Assembly: GCF_903819335.1 (NCBI RefSeq)
Contig: NZ_CAIJDE010000029.1
Span: 225,219 to 289,218, forward strand
Origin: Flavobacterium panici
Lineage (GTDB): Bacteria > Bacteroidota > Bacteroidia > Flavobacteriales > Flavobacteriaceae
Length of the DNA: 64,000 nt
Direction of reading: 5' to 3'
The translations under genes and the position numbers were made by a program. Positions 17,243 through 24,957 of this stretch are shown piece by piece. How positions within the stretch are numbered: position 1 is the first letter of the stretch; the number at the start of each line of letters is the position of its first letter. Under the pieces are notes generated by a model that saw only the letters and a list, made by a program, of their open reading frames with translations, had not been told where the DNA came from and did not search any database.

Positions 17243-17863
17243 CTACTCAGAAATTAACTTGTTGTAATCTTCTTCTGTATCAATATCAATATTACCTTTT
17301 ACAAAAGGAACTGAAACTGTATCTTCTAAATACTTTTTAATGATTTTTTTTGCTCCTTCCTGACCGCTCAATTCAAGTAATTCATTAAAGTATTTTTTAT
17401 GGAATAAAACCGGATTTCCTAAGGTTTCGGAATAAGCCGAAGCTATAATTCCTTTTTCAGTTTTATAATATTCGAATATTAAATTTTCAAAAACTAAATT
17501 GGTGACAAAAGGCTGATCACAAACGGCAAAAATACATTCATCACAATCTGGATTTAGGAGCAATAATTCATTTAATCCTTTTATGACTGAAGAGGACATT
17601 CCGGTTTCCCATTCGGGATTAAAACAAATGTTTATTTCTGTTGTATTAAGTTCTTTTTCTACTTCATTATGATTGGCTCCCATTACCACAATTGTAAGTG
17701 AATTGGGTACTTTTAGAGCTTCAGAAATGGTGTTTTTTAAAAGTGTTGAGTCTTTATATTCTAATAACTGCTTTGGTCTTCCTAGTCTTGAAGAATTCCC
17801 AGCAGCTAAAATTATAATAGCGGTTTTATTTTGAAATTGATCTTTCATAATGAATTTCGTCAT
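17243..17863 (-). CDS. mocA: Molybdenum cofactor cytidylyltransferase-like nucleotidyltransferase
   Basis: This 206-residue NTP-transferase has the signature LAAGNSSRLGRPKQL near residue 20, followed by the typical MobA/MocA-type blocks (VVMGANHNEV, NPEWETGMSSSVIKGL, AVCDQPFV, GNPVLFHKKY) and IDIDTEEDY near the end. MocA attaches CMP to molybdopterin, making the cytosine-dinucleotide form used by PaoABC-type enzymes, so the gene fits its place beside the oxidoreductase operon. The start at 17863 overlaps the end of the xdhC gene by 38 bases; an ATG at 17848 would also work. The two genes are clearly one transcription unit. CTP versus GTP choice is inferred from context. Confidence 0.85.
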   Translation of the reverse strand: MTKFIMKDQFQNKTAIIILAAGNSSRLGRPKQLLEYKDSTLLKNTISEALKVPNSLTIVVMGANHNEVEKELNTTEINICFNPEWETGMSSSVIKGLNELLLLNPDCDECIFAVCDQPFVTNLVFENLIFEYYKTEKGIIASAYSETLGNPVLFHKKYFNELLELSGQEGAKKIIKKYLEDTVSVPFVKGNIDIDTEEDYNKLISE

Positions 17864-18962
17864 GAATTTTACCTGCTTTATATTTTAAAGAAGTTCCGGT
17901 TTTTCCTGCCGAAAAAGCTTTAATTTCTGATACAATCGAAAGGGCAATTTCTTCTGAAGTTTCTGCTCCAATGTCTAATCCAACCGGACTGTAAATACGC
18001 TCTAATTGTTCTTCGCTTACATTAATTCCTTCATTTTGAAGATCATCGAACATCCGGTTTAATTTTGTTTTTGGACCGAGGATTCCAATATACTGGCAGT
18101 CTGTTTTTAAAAGTAATTTTAAAACTGCCAGATCGTATTTGTAATTGTGGGTTATCAAAACAAAATACGTTTGATTATCAATGGTAATATTTTCCAGAAA
18201 TTCTTCTGGTTTTACTGCATTTACTTTGTCTGCTTTTGGAAAACGTTTTTCGATTGCATGTGTCGCACGTCCGTCACCAACCGTAATTTTCCAGCCTAGA
18301 ATGGATGCCATTTTAACCAAAGGCTGAACATCATTTCCTGCTCCGGCAATTACAAGTGAAATTGGCGGATTTATATATTCTATTAAAGCTTCGTTTTCGT
18401 TTTCTGTCTGAAGTTTTTTTACAATTGATGTTTTACTTTTCAAGACTTCATTTACATCTGAAATCAAATCTAGAACCTCATCATTATGAGATAAAATTTG
18501 ATTTTCTTCTCTGTAAAAAAGTGTTGTTCCTTGCTGAATGGCATTTCTTTTTAAAGAGAAAATAGTCACAACTACGGCTTCTTTTCTTTCTAATTCTAAT
18601 TGCTGTAAAAGCTGTATGGGATTTTTTGATGCTTCTTCATCAATATATTCAAATAGAATATGAACAATTCCGTTGCAGCCAAGCTGTAAACCTACTTCAA
18701 TATCGTCTTCATTATTCGTATTGTAGGTAATTAATTTATTTTGTTTTTGATGAATGGACAGCAGTGCTTTTCGTAATGCATCGCCTTCAAGGCAGCCGCC
18801 GCTTATAGCTCCTGTTAGTTCTCCATCTTCTGTTACAAGCATGCGTGCTCCGGGCTGGCGATACGACGATCCTTCAACTTTAACGACTGTTGCGAGAGCT
18901 GTTTTTTTTCCGGCCGATTTTGCTTCTGTGTATGCTTTAAGAATTTCGCTGATTTCTTTCAT
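17826..18962 (-). CDS. XdhC/CoxI family molybdenum hydroxylase maturation protein
   Basis: This 378-residue protein has the XdhC N-terminal domain (TALATVVKVEGSSYRQPGAR near 21-40, then GAISGGCLEGD) and a C-terminal Rossmann domain (LVIAGAGNDVQPLVKMA, ILGPKTKLNRM, YSPVGLDIGAETSEEIALS). In known systems, XdhC and PaoD bind the finished molybdenum cofactor, protect it and help insert it into the hydroxylase. It is first in a two-gene unit with the mocA-like gene, facing away from paoABC but next to it. A role in maturing the Pao-like enzyme is a strong inference. Confidence 0.9.
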   Translation of the reverse strand: MKEISEILKAYTEAKSAGKKTALATVVKVEGSSYRQPGARMLVTEDGELTGAISGGCLEGDALRKALLSIHQKQNKLITYNTNNEDDIEVGLQLGCNGIVHILFEYIDEEASKNPIQLLQQLELERKEAVVVTIFSLKRNAIQQGTTLFYREENQILSHNDEVLDLISDVNEVLKSKTSIVKKLQTENENEALIEYINPPISLVIAGAGNDVQPLVKMASILGWKITVGDGRATHAIEKRFPKADKVNAVKPEEFLENITIDNQTYFVLITHNYKYDLAVLKLLLKTDCQYIGILGPKTKLNRMFDDLQNEGINVSEEQLERIYSPVGLDIGAETSEEIALSIVSEIKAFSAGKTGTSLKYKAGKIHDEIHYERSISK

Positions 18963-19023
18963 AAAAATAAATGTCCATCAACAGAAATTGGTATTGATGA
19001 TCTTTCATTCTCTAAAAATAAAA

Positions 19024-19070
19024 AATATTATAAACTTAAAGGCAGTAAAGCTATTTAAGTTTATAATATT
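19024..19070 (-). terminator. Perfect 16-bp hairpin terminator after the NlpE-like gene
   Basis: AATATTATAAACTTAA (19024-19039) and TTAAGTTTATAATATT (19055-19070) are perfect inverted arms with a 15-base loop. On the minus strand the hairpin is followed by a T-rich tract, so it fits a rho-independent terminator for the NlpE-like gene, which ends at 19093. Confidence 0.75.
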
Positions 19071-19092
19071 CTTAATTAAAAATCGGCTTGAT

Positions 19093-19578
19093 TTATTTTT
19101 TTAAATCTAAAGAATAATTCAGTTTTGATTTTATTATTTTTCTGTCGCGGTCCAGCATATAGATCTTTTTTGTGTCTGAACTTAAATAACCATAATACGA
19201 TTGTTTTTCGACAGGTTTGTCCCAATTCAAAACAAAAATAGTTCCGTCGGGATCGTTTTCTAAACCTCGTTCTGTATTAAAATTTCCTTTTTCAACAAAC
19301 TCTTTTTCAGGCGATTTTCCTTTGTAAATACTTGATAATTCAAATTTTTGTCCTTCCATTGTTCCGTTTCCCTGATAAATTTTAAGAACGGTTTGAATAC
19401 CGCTGCAATCTGCACAAGGCAATAGTCCTTCGTAAACCAAAACATTTTCGGCTGTGTTTTTTTCGACTTTTACACTTGTTGAATCTGGTGCTGCAATATT
19501 CGTTTTTTCCTCATTTTTCTTGCTGTTGCAAGATAAAAACTGAATTGCAGTTATTAGCAAAATCAATACATTTTTCAT
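19093..19578 (-). CDS. NlpE-like lipoprotein (copper resistance/envelope stress family)
   Basis: This 161-residue protein has a lipoprotein signal ending LSCNS (Cys near 17). A low-complexity linker is followed by an NlpE N-terminal domain: YEGLLPCADCSGIQTVLKIY, with the CxxC pair at C55 and C58, and KIYMLDRDRK near the end. NlpE of E. coli senses surface contact, copper and lipoprotein sorting trouble through the Cpx system. Bacteroidota homologues keep the CxxC but their role is not established. It is a single gene divergent from the YegP-like gene. Confidence 0.8.
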   Translation of the reverse strand: MKNVLILLITAIQFLSCNSKKNEEKTNIAAPDSTSVKVEKNTAENVLVYEGLLPCADCSGIQTVLKIYQGNGTMEGQKFELSSIYKGKSPEKEFVEKGNFNTERGLENDPDGTIFVLNWDKPVEKQSYYGYLSSDTKKIYMLDRDRKIIKSKLNYSLDLKK

Positions 19579-19746
19579 ATTCTTTAATTTTAATATTATT
19601 TCAAATTTAAGGAATTTTCCTATTTAAAAAACTAATTAACTTAACAAATTATAAATGATTATTTTTTGTTGCAATAGCATTTGTATTATGAAGTTTTGTA
19701 TTTTTATCAATAGCAAAATATTTTAGTTAACTTAATAAAAAACTAC

Positions 19747-20079
19747 ATGGGAAAATTTGTAATTACTAAAAGAACCAATGGTGAATTTCAATTCAATTTA
19801 AAAGCTGGTAACGGCCAGACCATTTTGACCAGCGAAGGTTATTCGACAAAAGCAGCGGCCTTAAACGGAATTGAATCTGTTAAAACAAACTCTCAGGACG
19901 ATAATCGTTATGACAGAAAAGAGTCTAGTAATGGCAAACCCTATTTTAACCTAAAAGCAAGCAACGGACAAAATATTGGGGCAAGTGAAATGTATGAAAG
20001 TACTTCTGCGAGAGAAAACGGAATCGAGTCAGTAAAAAAGAACGCTCCTGATGCAGATACAGATGATCAGACTGCATAA
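19747..20079 (+). CDS. YegP-family DUF1508 protein, two repeats
   Basis: This 110-residue soluble protein contains two copies of the DUF1508 unit: GEFQFNLKAGNGQTILTSEGY followed by GIESVKTN (about 11-50), and KPYFNLKASNGQNIGASEMY followed by GIESVKKN (about 62-100). This tandem form is the classic YegP organisation; the fold is a small beta-alpha domain of unknown function. It ends in an acidic tail (DADTDDQTA). A strong terminator follows 20 bases later. Confidence 0.88.
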   Translation: MGKFVITKRTNGEFQFNLKAGNGQTILTSEGYSTKAAALNGIESVKTNSQDDNRYDRKESSNGKPYFNLKASNGQNIGASEMYESTSARENGIESVKKNAPDADTDDQTA

Positions 20080-20097
20080 TTCCAAAAAATATTTAAA

Positions 20098-20126
20098 AAA
20101 AAACGAGGCTCTGAAGCCTCGTTTTT
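20098..20126. terminator. Rho-independent terminator, usable both ways
   Basis: ACGAGGCT - CTGA - AGCCTCGT flanked by an A-run before and a T-run after. It sits 20 bases beyond the YegP-like stop and 4 bases before the stop of the converging XRE regulator gene, so it can serve both. Confidence 0.9.
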
Positions 20127-20129
20127 AGT

Positions 20130-20519
20130 TTATATATGACCAAACTTCATTTTATAGCGGTCCAGTTCTTCTTCTGTTTTGTTTAAAAGTTTTTCGAGAA
20201 GTTTTATTTTATCTTCATAGAGTTCTTTTAATGCTTCATCATTGCTGGAATTAATTAATATGCTTCCGTTGTTACTGTTTCCTTTTACGGTATTATAGTT
20301 GTTGAAATATCTCTGACTGTCAAAACTTATAATATCTTCAACACTTACTTCTAAAATCCGTGCTATTTCTACTAATTTAACATAGGATAATATTGTTCTT
20401 CCTTTTTCTATTTTACTATAACCTGCCTGAGTGACACCAAGTTGATCTGCCATATATTCCTGAGTGTAATTTTTTAACTCTCTAATGCTTTTTATTTTGT
20501 TTTTTATTGAAGTTGCCAT
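20130..20519 (-). CDS. XRE-family helix-turn-helix regulator with coiled-coil tail
   Basis: The start is set at 20519 (MATSIKNKIKSIRELKNYTQ); an upstream ATG at 20564 would add 15 residues without family support. The 129-residue protein has a Cro/C1-type HTH in the first 70 residues (YTQEYMADQLGVTQAGYSKIEKG ... LVEIARILEVSVEDI). A middle region contains NNYNTVKGNSNNG, and a C-terminal heptad-rich segment (KELYEDKIKLLEKLLNKTEEELDRYKMKF) is likely a coiled-coil dimer helix. This layout is common in small Bacteroidota XRE proteins; the targets are unknown. The two small membrane-protein genes upstream on the same strand could be linked. Confidence 0.85.
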   Translation of the reverse strand: MATSIKNKIKSIRELKNYTQEYMADQLGVTQAGYSKIEKGRTILSYVKLVEIARILEVSVEDIISFDSQRYFNNYNTVKGNSNNGSILINSSNDEALKELYEDKIKLLEKLLNKTEEELDRYKMKFGHI

Positions 20520-20646
20520 AAGTTTGATTTGGAGGGAGGGCGTTTGTAACTTAAACAGCCGCAACTGAACTTAGGGGGTATTGCAGCTTTATTTTTTTGA
20601 AGTAATTACAAATGCTGTTTCTGTAGGTCGGTGAAACAGGATTTGT

Positions 20647-20742
20647 TTATTTTTTTCTGATTATAATTATGAAACCATATACGAGAGCAATAACTATAAA
20701 AGCCAGATCGTAACTGGAAATCTCCGTTAATAGTTGGTTCAT
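20647..20742 (-). CDS. 31-residue single-pass membrane protein
   Basis: A short frame starts at the ATG at 20742, only 7 bases after the stop of the membrane-protein gene above it, and reads MNQLLTEISSYDLAF, then a hydrophobic stretch (IVIALVYGFIIII), then RKK and stop. One transmembrane helix with a positive C-terminal end is clear. Tight spacing to the previous gene suggests co-translation. No known family is recognised (it does not look like KdpF). Because it is so short the call rests on the hydrophobic design and spacing. Confidence 0.5.
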   Translation of the reverse strand: MNQLLTEISSYDLAFIVIALVYGFIIIIRKK

Positions 20743-20749
20743 TGCTATA

Positions 20750-21154
20750 TTAGTTTGTTGTTTTTAAAATCCGTTCGAATTCGAAATTTAAATACTGGTC
20801 GATTTGTTTTCCAATTATTGGCCGGTCTAAAGCGCTTATTTTTACTTTAGTTTCTTTTTTGTAAATGTCTTTTACAATCACAAAATAGTCAAATTCTGAT
20901 TTATTATTAAATCTCATAATAATCAAAAAAGAATAGCACAATAAAGTTGGAATTAAATAATACAGCTCCATTACATTGGTGAAAATCATGCAGTAATAGG
21001 CTAAGACAGTTACGGCTGTAAAAGCGCCGTTTTCAAAAAGATAGGTTTTCTTTTTTTTGAGCAGTCCAAGTTCTACAATTTCATTAAAATTGTACTGCCA
21101 TTGTTTTGATCCGTACTGAAATTGTACCTGATCATGAGTGAGGGAAATGAACAT
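20750..21154 (-). CDS. Small membrane protein with two transmembrane helices, function unknown
   Basis: This 134-residue protein has a polar N-terminal part (HDQVQFQYGSKQWQYNFNEI, LGLLKKKKTYLF) resembling the first strands of a bacterial PH-like or DUF domain. Two hydrophobic helices follow close together (FTAVTVLAYYCMIFTNVM and LYYLIPTLLCYSFLIIM, about 45-82), then a polar C-terminal part (KISALDRPIIGKQIDQYLN). It seems to form a unit with the 31-residue gene that follows. No function can be assigned. Confidence 0.65.
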   Translation of the reverse strand: MFISLTHDQVQFQYGSKQWQYNFNEIVELGLLKKKKTYLFENGAFTAVTVLAYYCMIFTNVMELYYLIPTLLCYSFLIIMRFNNKSEFDYFVIVKDIYKKETKVKISALDRPIIGKQIDQYLNFEFERILKTTN

Positions 21155-21470
21155 AATGATAAATAATTAAATCTCTTTAAAGAAAACCTGGTGAGAAAGT
21201 TTTCTAAAAAATTGTTTTCGGCTTAAATGAATACATTTGAAAATGCTGCAGTGGTAAACAGCACATCATTTCGCAATATTACGCATAATCAGCTTTTTTT
21301 TCTTACAAGTCAGCTTATAGAATATAACCAGAGGTTGTAATTAAATCTAATTATAAATTTTACCTTATGATTTAAAAATTCAATATGGCGTTTTACTTAT
21401 ATAACTAATGCACAAAAAAAGCCACTCCTTTGTGAAGAATGGCTTTTTAGAAAGGATAAAGTTACAAAAT
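21155..21470. other. Gap with a terminator but no gene
   Basis: This 316-base AT-rich gap separates the small membrane-protein gene from the PUL operon end. Apart from the hairpin at 21413-21448 nothing is recognised; no clear TTG/TAnnTTTG promoter was found for the 21154 gene. Confidence 0.5.
21413..21448 (-). terminator. Terminator at the end of the PUL operon
   Basis: AAAAAAAGCCACTC - loop - GAATGGCTTTTT (one mismatch in the stem). Read on the minus strand the hairpin is followed by a run of seven T, 23 bases after the GH43 stop at 21471. It fits the end of the HTCS-driven operon. Confidence 0.8.
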
Positions 21471-23402
21471 TTATTTTAAACCGTCGACTCCGGCATGAGT
21501 TGGGATTACTTCTTTTATACTTCCGTCTGGATTAAACTCTAATTTATCGATGCAGACTTCACGATGAAATCCTCCTGCGTCTCCCATTTTAATTCCGGTT
21601 GGATAGGAAAATCTATGGTAAACAAAATACCATTCGTCTTTATTTGGAATTTGTAAAACCGAATTATGTCCGGTTGCGTGAATTCCAATATCTGGTTTTC
21701 CCTGAATCACTATATTATTTTTCGGAATTTCAATTGGTCCTAAAGGCGATTTTGAAGTTCCGTATCTCACTTTATAATTTGGGCTTCTGGTATCGTCTTC
21801 GCTCCACAGGAAATAATACGTTCCTTTTCTGTAAATTATATAAGTTCCTTCGCGAAAAGTATCATCAACTGTAATTACTTTTGTTGTTCCTTTTTTAAGA
21901 GAAACCATATCGGGATTCAATTCGGCGACAGCCATATATCCATTTCCCCAGTACAAATAACTTTTTCCGGTTTTAGGATCTGTAAAAACATCAGGATCAA
22001 TTTCCTGACCGCCTTTTACACCTTCGGGTCTTGTGCTTATTAATGCTTTTCCGCTGTCTTTAAAAGGTCCATTCGGATTATCTGAAACTGCCACGCCTAT
22101 TTTTTGCGCTGCTGTGAAATAATAAAAATATTGGTATTTGCCTTTTATCTTTTTCTCTACAATACAAGGCGCCCACGCATTTCGGTTTGCCCAGCTTACA
22201 TCTTTTCGAAGATCGAGAATAATTCCTTCGTCTTTCCAGTCTTTTAAATTATCCGAAGAAAACGTCTTGAAGTAATTTCCAGACCAACCGTCAAAACCAT
22301 CACTTGTTGGGTAGATATAGTATTTTTTTGTTTTGTTGGAGTACAGAATTTCCGGATCAGCATAATAGCCTTCTAAAGCTGGGTTATTGTTTACTTTCGG
22401 ATATTTTGCTGGCGTTCCCCATTTGTCAGTGATTCTTTTTAATTCAGAACGCGTAATTGGTAAAATCGTTCCGTGACGCGGATTAAAATCCATCGAAATA
22501 TCATTATCAATTACGGTAAAGTTTTCTAAATCTTTGGTTTTTGTAAACTGATATTTTCCTTTTGTATAAACATCATACATCAGGATATATTCGTCTGAAT
22601 TGTTTAGTTTGAAAACGCTTGAACCTTCAACTCCGTCTTTTGTCTGCTGCAAATAATTATCATTTTCAGTCCATTTTCCCGAAGTTAAATCGGTTGTTGT
22701 GGCTACTTTTATTCCTGCGGTTTCCGTTTCTGTTTTATAAAAAAGATGATAAACGCCGTCTTTTTCAATTATATCACCGTCAATGCAGGCTCTTTCAGAT
22801 TTTGGAACAAATAATAATTTTGGTGCACTTTCCAGAGCTGTGAAATCTTTATTCGCGTAAGCGTAATAAATTTTATCCGGTTCTCCTGCATATTGCAGAC
22901 TGAAATAAATTAAATATTTTCCGGCTTTAGCATCATAAATAGTCTGCGGCGCCCAAACTCGTTTTAGGTTTTCGTTTCCTGAAAAAGCGGTTTGAATATT
23001 TACTACACTGCTTTTCCAATTTACTAAATCGGTACTTTTTAGTAAAACCATTGCACGATTACTGTCCCAACCTTTTGAAGAAGTCATATCGGTTAAAACC
23101 ATATAAAAAGTTTTTCCGTCGTCGCCTCTTAAAATATGCGGATCACGAACGCCTCCGGTTGAACTTATTGTTTTGCTGTCTAAAACTGGTTTGTTATCGT
23201 TGAGATGATAATAATGATAACCGTCGGCACTAACGGCAAAACGAACGGCTTCTTCTTCAACAGAATTTCCTGTGAAATAAACAAACAAATAGGCTGTTAA
23301 ATCTTTTTCTGCAATTACGGGTGGAATTCCTTTTGTATTCTGGGCTTGTAGAAAATTAAAAATCGATAAAAATAATACAAGGCTAAAATGTGCTTTCTTC
23401 AT
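21471..23402 (-). CDS. Double-module GH43 enzyme
   Basis: This secreted 643-residue protein (signal peptide ending LQAQN, about 21) holds two five-bladed beta-propellers. The first (about 35-330) has GGVRDPHILRG, TDLVNWKSS and CIDGDIIEKDGVYHLFYK. The second (about 345-630) has the GH43 acid triad: Asp in EGYYADPEILYS, Asp in GQEIDPDVFTDP and Glu in FREGTYIIYRKG. GH43 enzymes cleave alpha-L-arabinofuranosides, beta-xylosides or beta-1,3-galactosides with inversion. In this PUL, arabinose or galactose removal is likely. Its start codon overlaps the GH27 stop as TAATG, so the two are translationally coupled. Which module is active is not certain; the second looks complete. Confidence 0.88.
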   Translation of the reverse strand: MKKAHFSLVLFLSIFNFLQAQNTKGIPPVIAEKDLTAYLFVYFTGNSVEEEAVRFAVSADGYHYYHLNDNKPVLDSKTISSTGGVRDPHILRGDDGKTFYMVLTDMTSSKGWDSNRAMVLLKSTDLVNWKSSVVNIQTAFSGNENLKRVWAPQTIYDAKAGKYLIYFSLQYAGEPDKIYYAYANKDFTALESAPKLLFVPKSERACIDGDIIEKDGVYHLFYKTETETAGIKVATTTDLTSGKWTENDNYLQQTKDGVEGSSVFKLNNSDEYILMYDVYTKGKYQFTKTKDLENFTVIDNDISMDFNPRHGTILPITRSELKRITDKWGTPAKYPKVNNNPALEGYYADPEILYSNKTKKYYIYPTSDGFDGWSGNYFKTFSSDNLKDWKDEGIILDLRKDVSWANRNAWAPCIVEKKIKGKYQYFYYFTAAQKIGVAVSDNPNGPFKDSGKALISTRPEGVKGGQEIDPDVFTDPKTGKSYLYWGNGYMAVAELNPDMVSLKKGTTKVITVDDTFREGTYIIYRKGTYYFLWSEDDTRSPNYKVRYGTSKSPLGPIEIPKNNIVIQGKPDIGIHATGHNSVLQIPNKDEWYFVYHRFSYPTGIKMGDAGGFHREVCIDKLEFNPDGSIKEVIPTHAGVDGLK

Positions 23403-24769
23403 TATTTTTTACTTTTTATTTGATATAAAACGGAACTGTGCGGTTTTAAATCGGCTGCAATTGTTGTTGATGTTGTTTTAGATTTTTCGTTAGTCCACAT
23501 ATTTAAAATATCCGCTTGTCCTGAAATATCAAGATCAGAAAGATTTACTGAAACATTCTGTGAAGCCGAATCTGAAATATTAAATAAAGCCAAATAAATA
23601 CTGCCGTCTTTTGCATTTTTTGAAGTTACGGCAATTTTACCATCCCTTTGGAAAAGTTGTTTTATGGCTGTGCTTTCATTGTGCATTTTTACCACATTTT
23701 TGTTCGTTAATAATGACAAAGTAAAAGCGTCGTTACTTGGTAAATCTCCGCCAAAAAATAATGGTGATTTAAAGATATTGAAAAACGTAATCAACGTGTA
23801 TTGTTCGTCTTTTGTTAAACGAGTCATTCTGTCTTCGCCTCGTTCTCCTCTTACTGAAATACGTCCAAGCGGAATCATATCGCAATCCGGCCATGTTCCC
23901 GGTGCAATGTATGGATACCATTTTTGCGCCACGTCCATTAAATGCGTTATGTGCGGCCAAGTGTCCCAAACATCGTCAACCATACGCCACATATTGGCGT
24001 GCGTGGTTACGTGTGGTGCTGCTTCGATTGGTGTTTCTCCCGGTGAAGTACTTAAAACAATTTTACGTCCGCTTTTGTCGATTGCATTTCTTATTAAGTT
24101 GATTTCGCCTTCGTGATAGGGTCTTGATAAATCATCAATTTTAATAAAATCAACGCCCCATTGTGCATACAATTCAAAAATAGAATTGTAATATTCCTGC
24201 GCACCTGGTTTGTCTGCAAGAATTGTATAATTGTCTTTTAGCCATTCGCATTGCAAAGCTGTCGTATAAATTTGGTCTGCCGTAATTCCGTTTGCACCTT
24301 TTATTGGTAGTTTGTCTTCAACTGCTTTTTTCGGGATTCCGCGCATGATATGGATTCCGAATTTCAGTCCTTTTTTATGGATATAATCGGCTAAAGGTTT
24401 GAAACCATTTCCGTCTTTTGCTGATGGAAAACGGTTTATAGCCGGTAAATATCTTCCGTATTGATCGATTACATAACGCGGGTCTGTTTGGTTATAACCT
24501 CCTGCTTTATCATTTTCTACAAACCATCGAATATCTACCACAATATATTCCCAGCCAAATTTCTTTAGATTTTTAGCCATATAATCGGCGTTGGCTTTTA
24601 CTTCGTGTTCTTCAACGGTTGGTCCGTAACAATCCCAGCTGTTCCAGCCCATTGGCGGGGTTTGTGCCCATTGTTTGAATTCGTCTTTTTGGAAGGTTTT
24701 GTTTTGTGAATTGGCAGAAATTGATATTAAAATCAATCCGAATGCCAATATTTTATTTTTTATTTTCAT
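23402..24769 (-). CDS. GH27 alpha-galactosidase / beta-L-arabinopyranosidase family enzyme
   Basis: The start is placed at 24769 (MKIKNKILAFGLILISISANSQ, a signal peptide); an upstream ATG at 24793 gives a non-signal leader. The 455-residue protein has the GH27/clan D barrel: TPPMGWNSWDCYGPTVEE, the nucleophile D212 in DFIKIDDLS (KxD motif), and the acid/base region WRMVDDVWDTW. A C-terminal beta domain ends VLYQIKSKK. GH27 removes terminal alpha-galactose; some members remove beta-L-arabinopyranose, which is chemically similar. Both fit arabinogalactan-like substrates. It sits between GH2 and GH43 in the operon. Confidence 0.9.
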   Translation of the reverse strand: MKIKNKILAFGLILISISANSQNKTFQKDEFKQWAQTPPMGWNSWDCYGPTVEEHEVKANADYMAKNLKKFGWEYIVVDIRWFVENDKAGGYNQTDPRYVIDQYGRYLPAINRFPSAKDGNGFKPLADYIHKKGLKFGIHIMRGIPKKAVEDKLPIKGANGITADQIYTTALQCEWLKDNYTILADKPGAQEYYNSIFELYAQWGVDFIKIDDLSRPYHEGEINLIRNAIDKSGRKIVLSTSPGETPIEAAPHVTTHANMWRMVDDVWDTWPHITHLMDVAQKWYPYIAPGTWPDCDMIPLGRISVRGERGEDRMTRLTKDEQYTLITFFNIFKSPLFFGGDLPSNDAFTLSLLTNKNVVKMHNESTAIKQLFQRDGKIAVTSKNAKDGSIYLALFNISDSASQNVSVNLSDLDISGQADILNMWTNEKSKTTSTTIAADLKPHSSVLYQIKSKK

Positions 24770-24817
24770 ATTAAATAAATGTAGATTACACATTTTAAAT
24801 GTAATGAATTATTTTTT

Positions 24818-24951
24818 TAAACACATAGAAACATAGATTTCAATGTTTTAAAGAATATAAAAAGAAACCAGTTTCTAACGCATAGCTATGTGCATTAAAA
24901 CAAGTCAAACGCCTTTTTCAGGCTTTCAAAATCTATGTTCCTATGTGTTTA
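24818..24951. repeat. CACATAGAAACATAG inverted repeat, copy A
   Basis: The arms AAACACATAGAAACATAGATTT (cut to AAACACATAGAAACATAG) and ATCTATGTTCCTATGTGTTT face each other, with inner CATAGCTATG and AAACGCCTTTTTCAGGCTTT. A second copy with the same arms lies at 49886-50016. It falls between GH2 and GH27 of one operon. Confidence 0.8.
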
Positions 24952-24957
24952 ATTTTT

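Noticed and set aside
20647..20742. KdpF-like subunit identity for the 31-residue protein
   Set aside because: Size is similar but no kdpABC genes are near and the sequence does not match.
23664..24116. 150-codon plus-strand frame inside the GH27 gene
   Set aside because: It is antisense to conserved GH27 motifs and has no recognisable features of its own.
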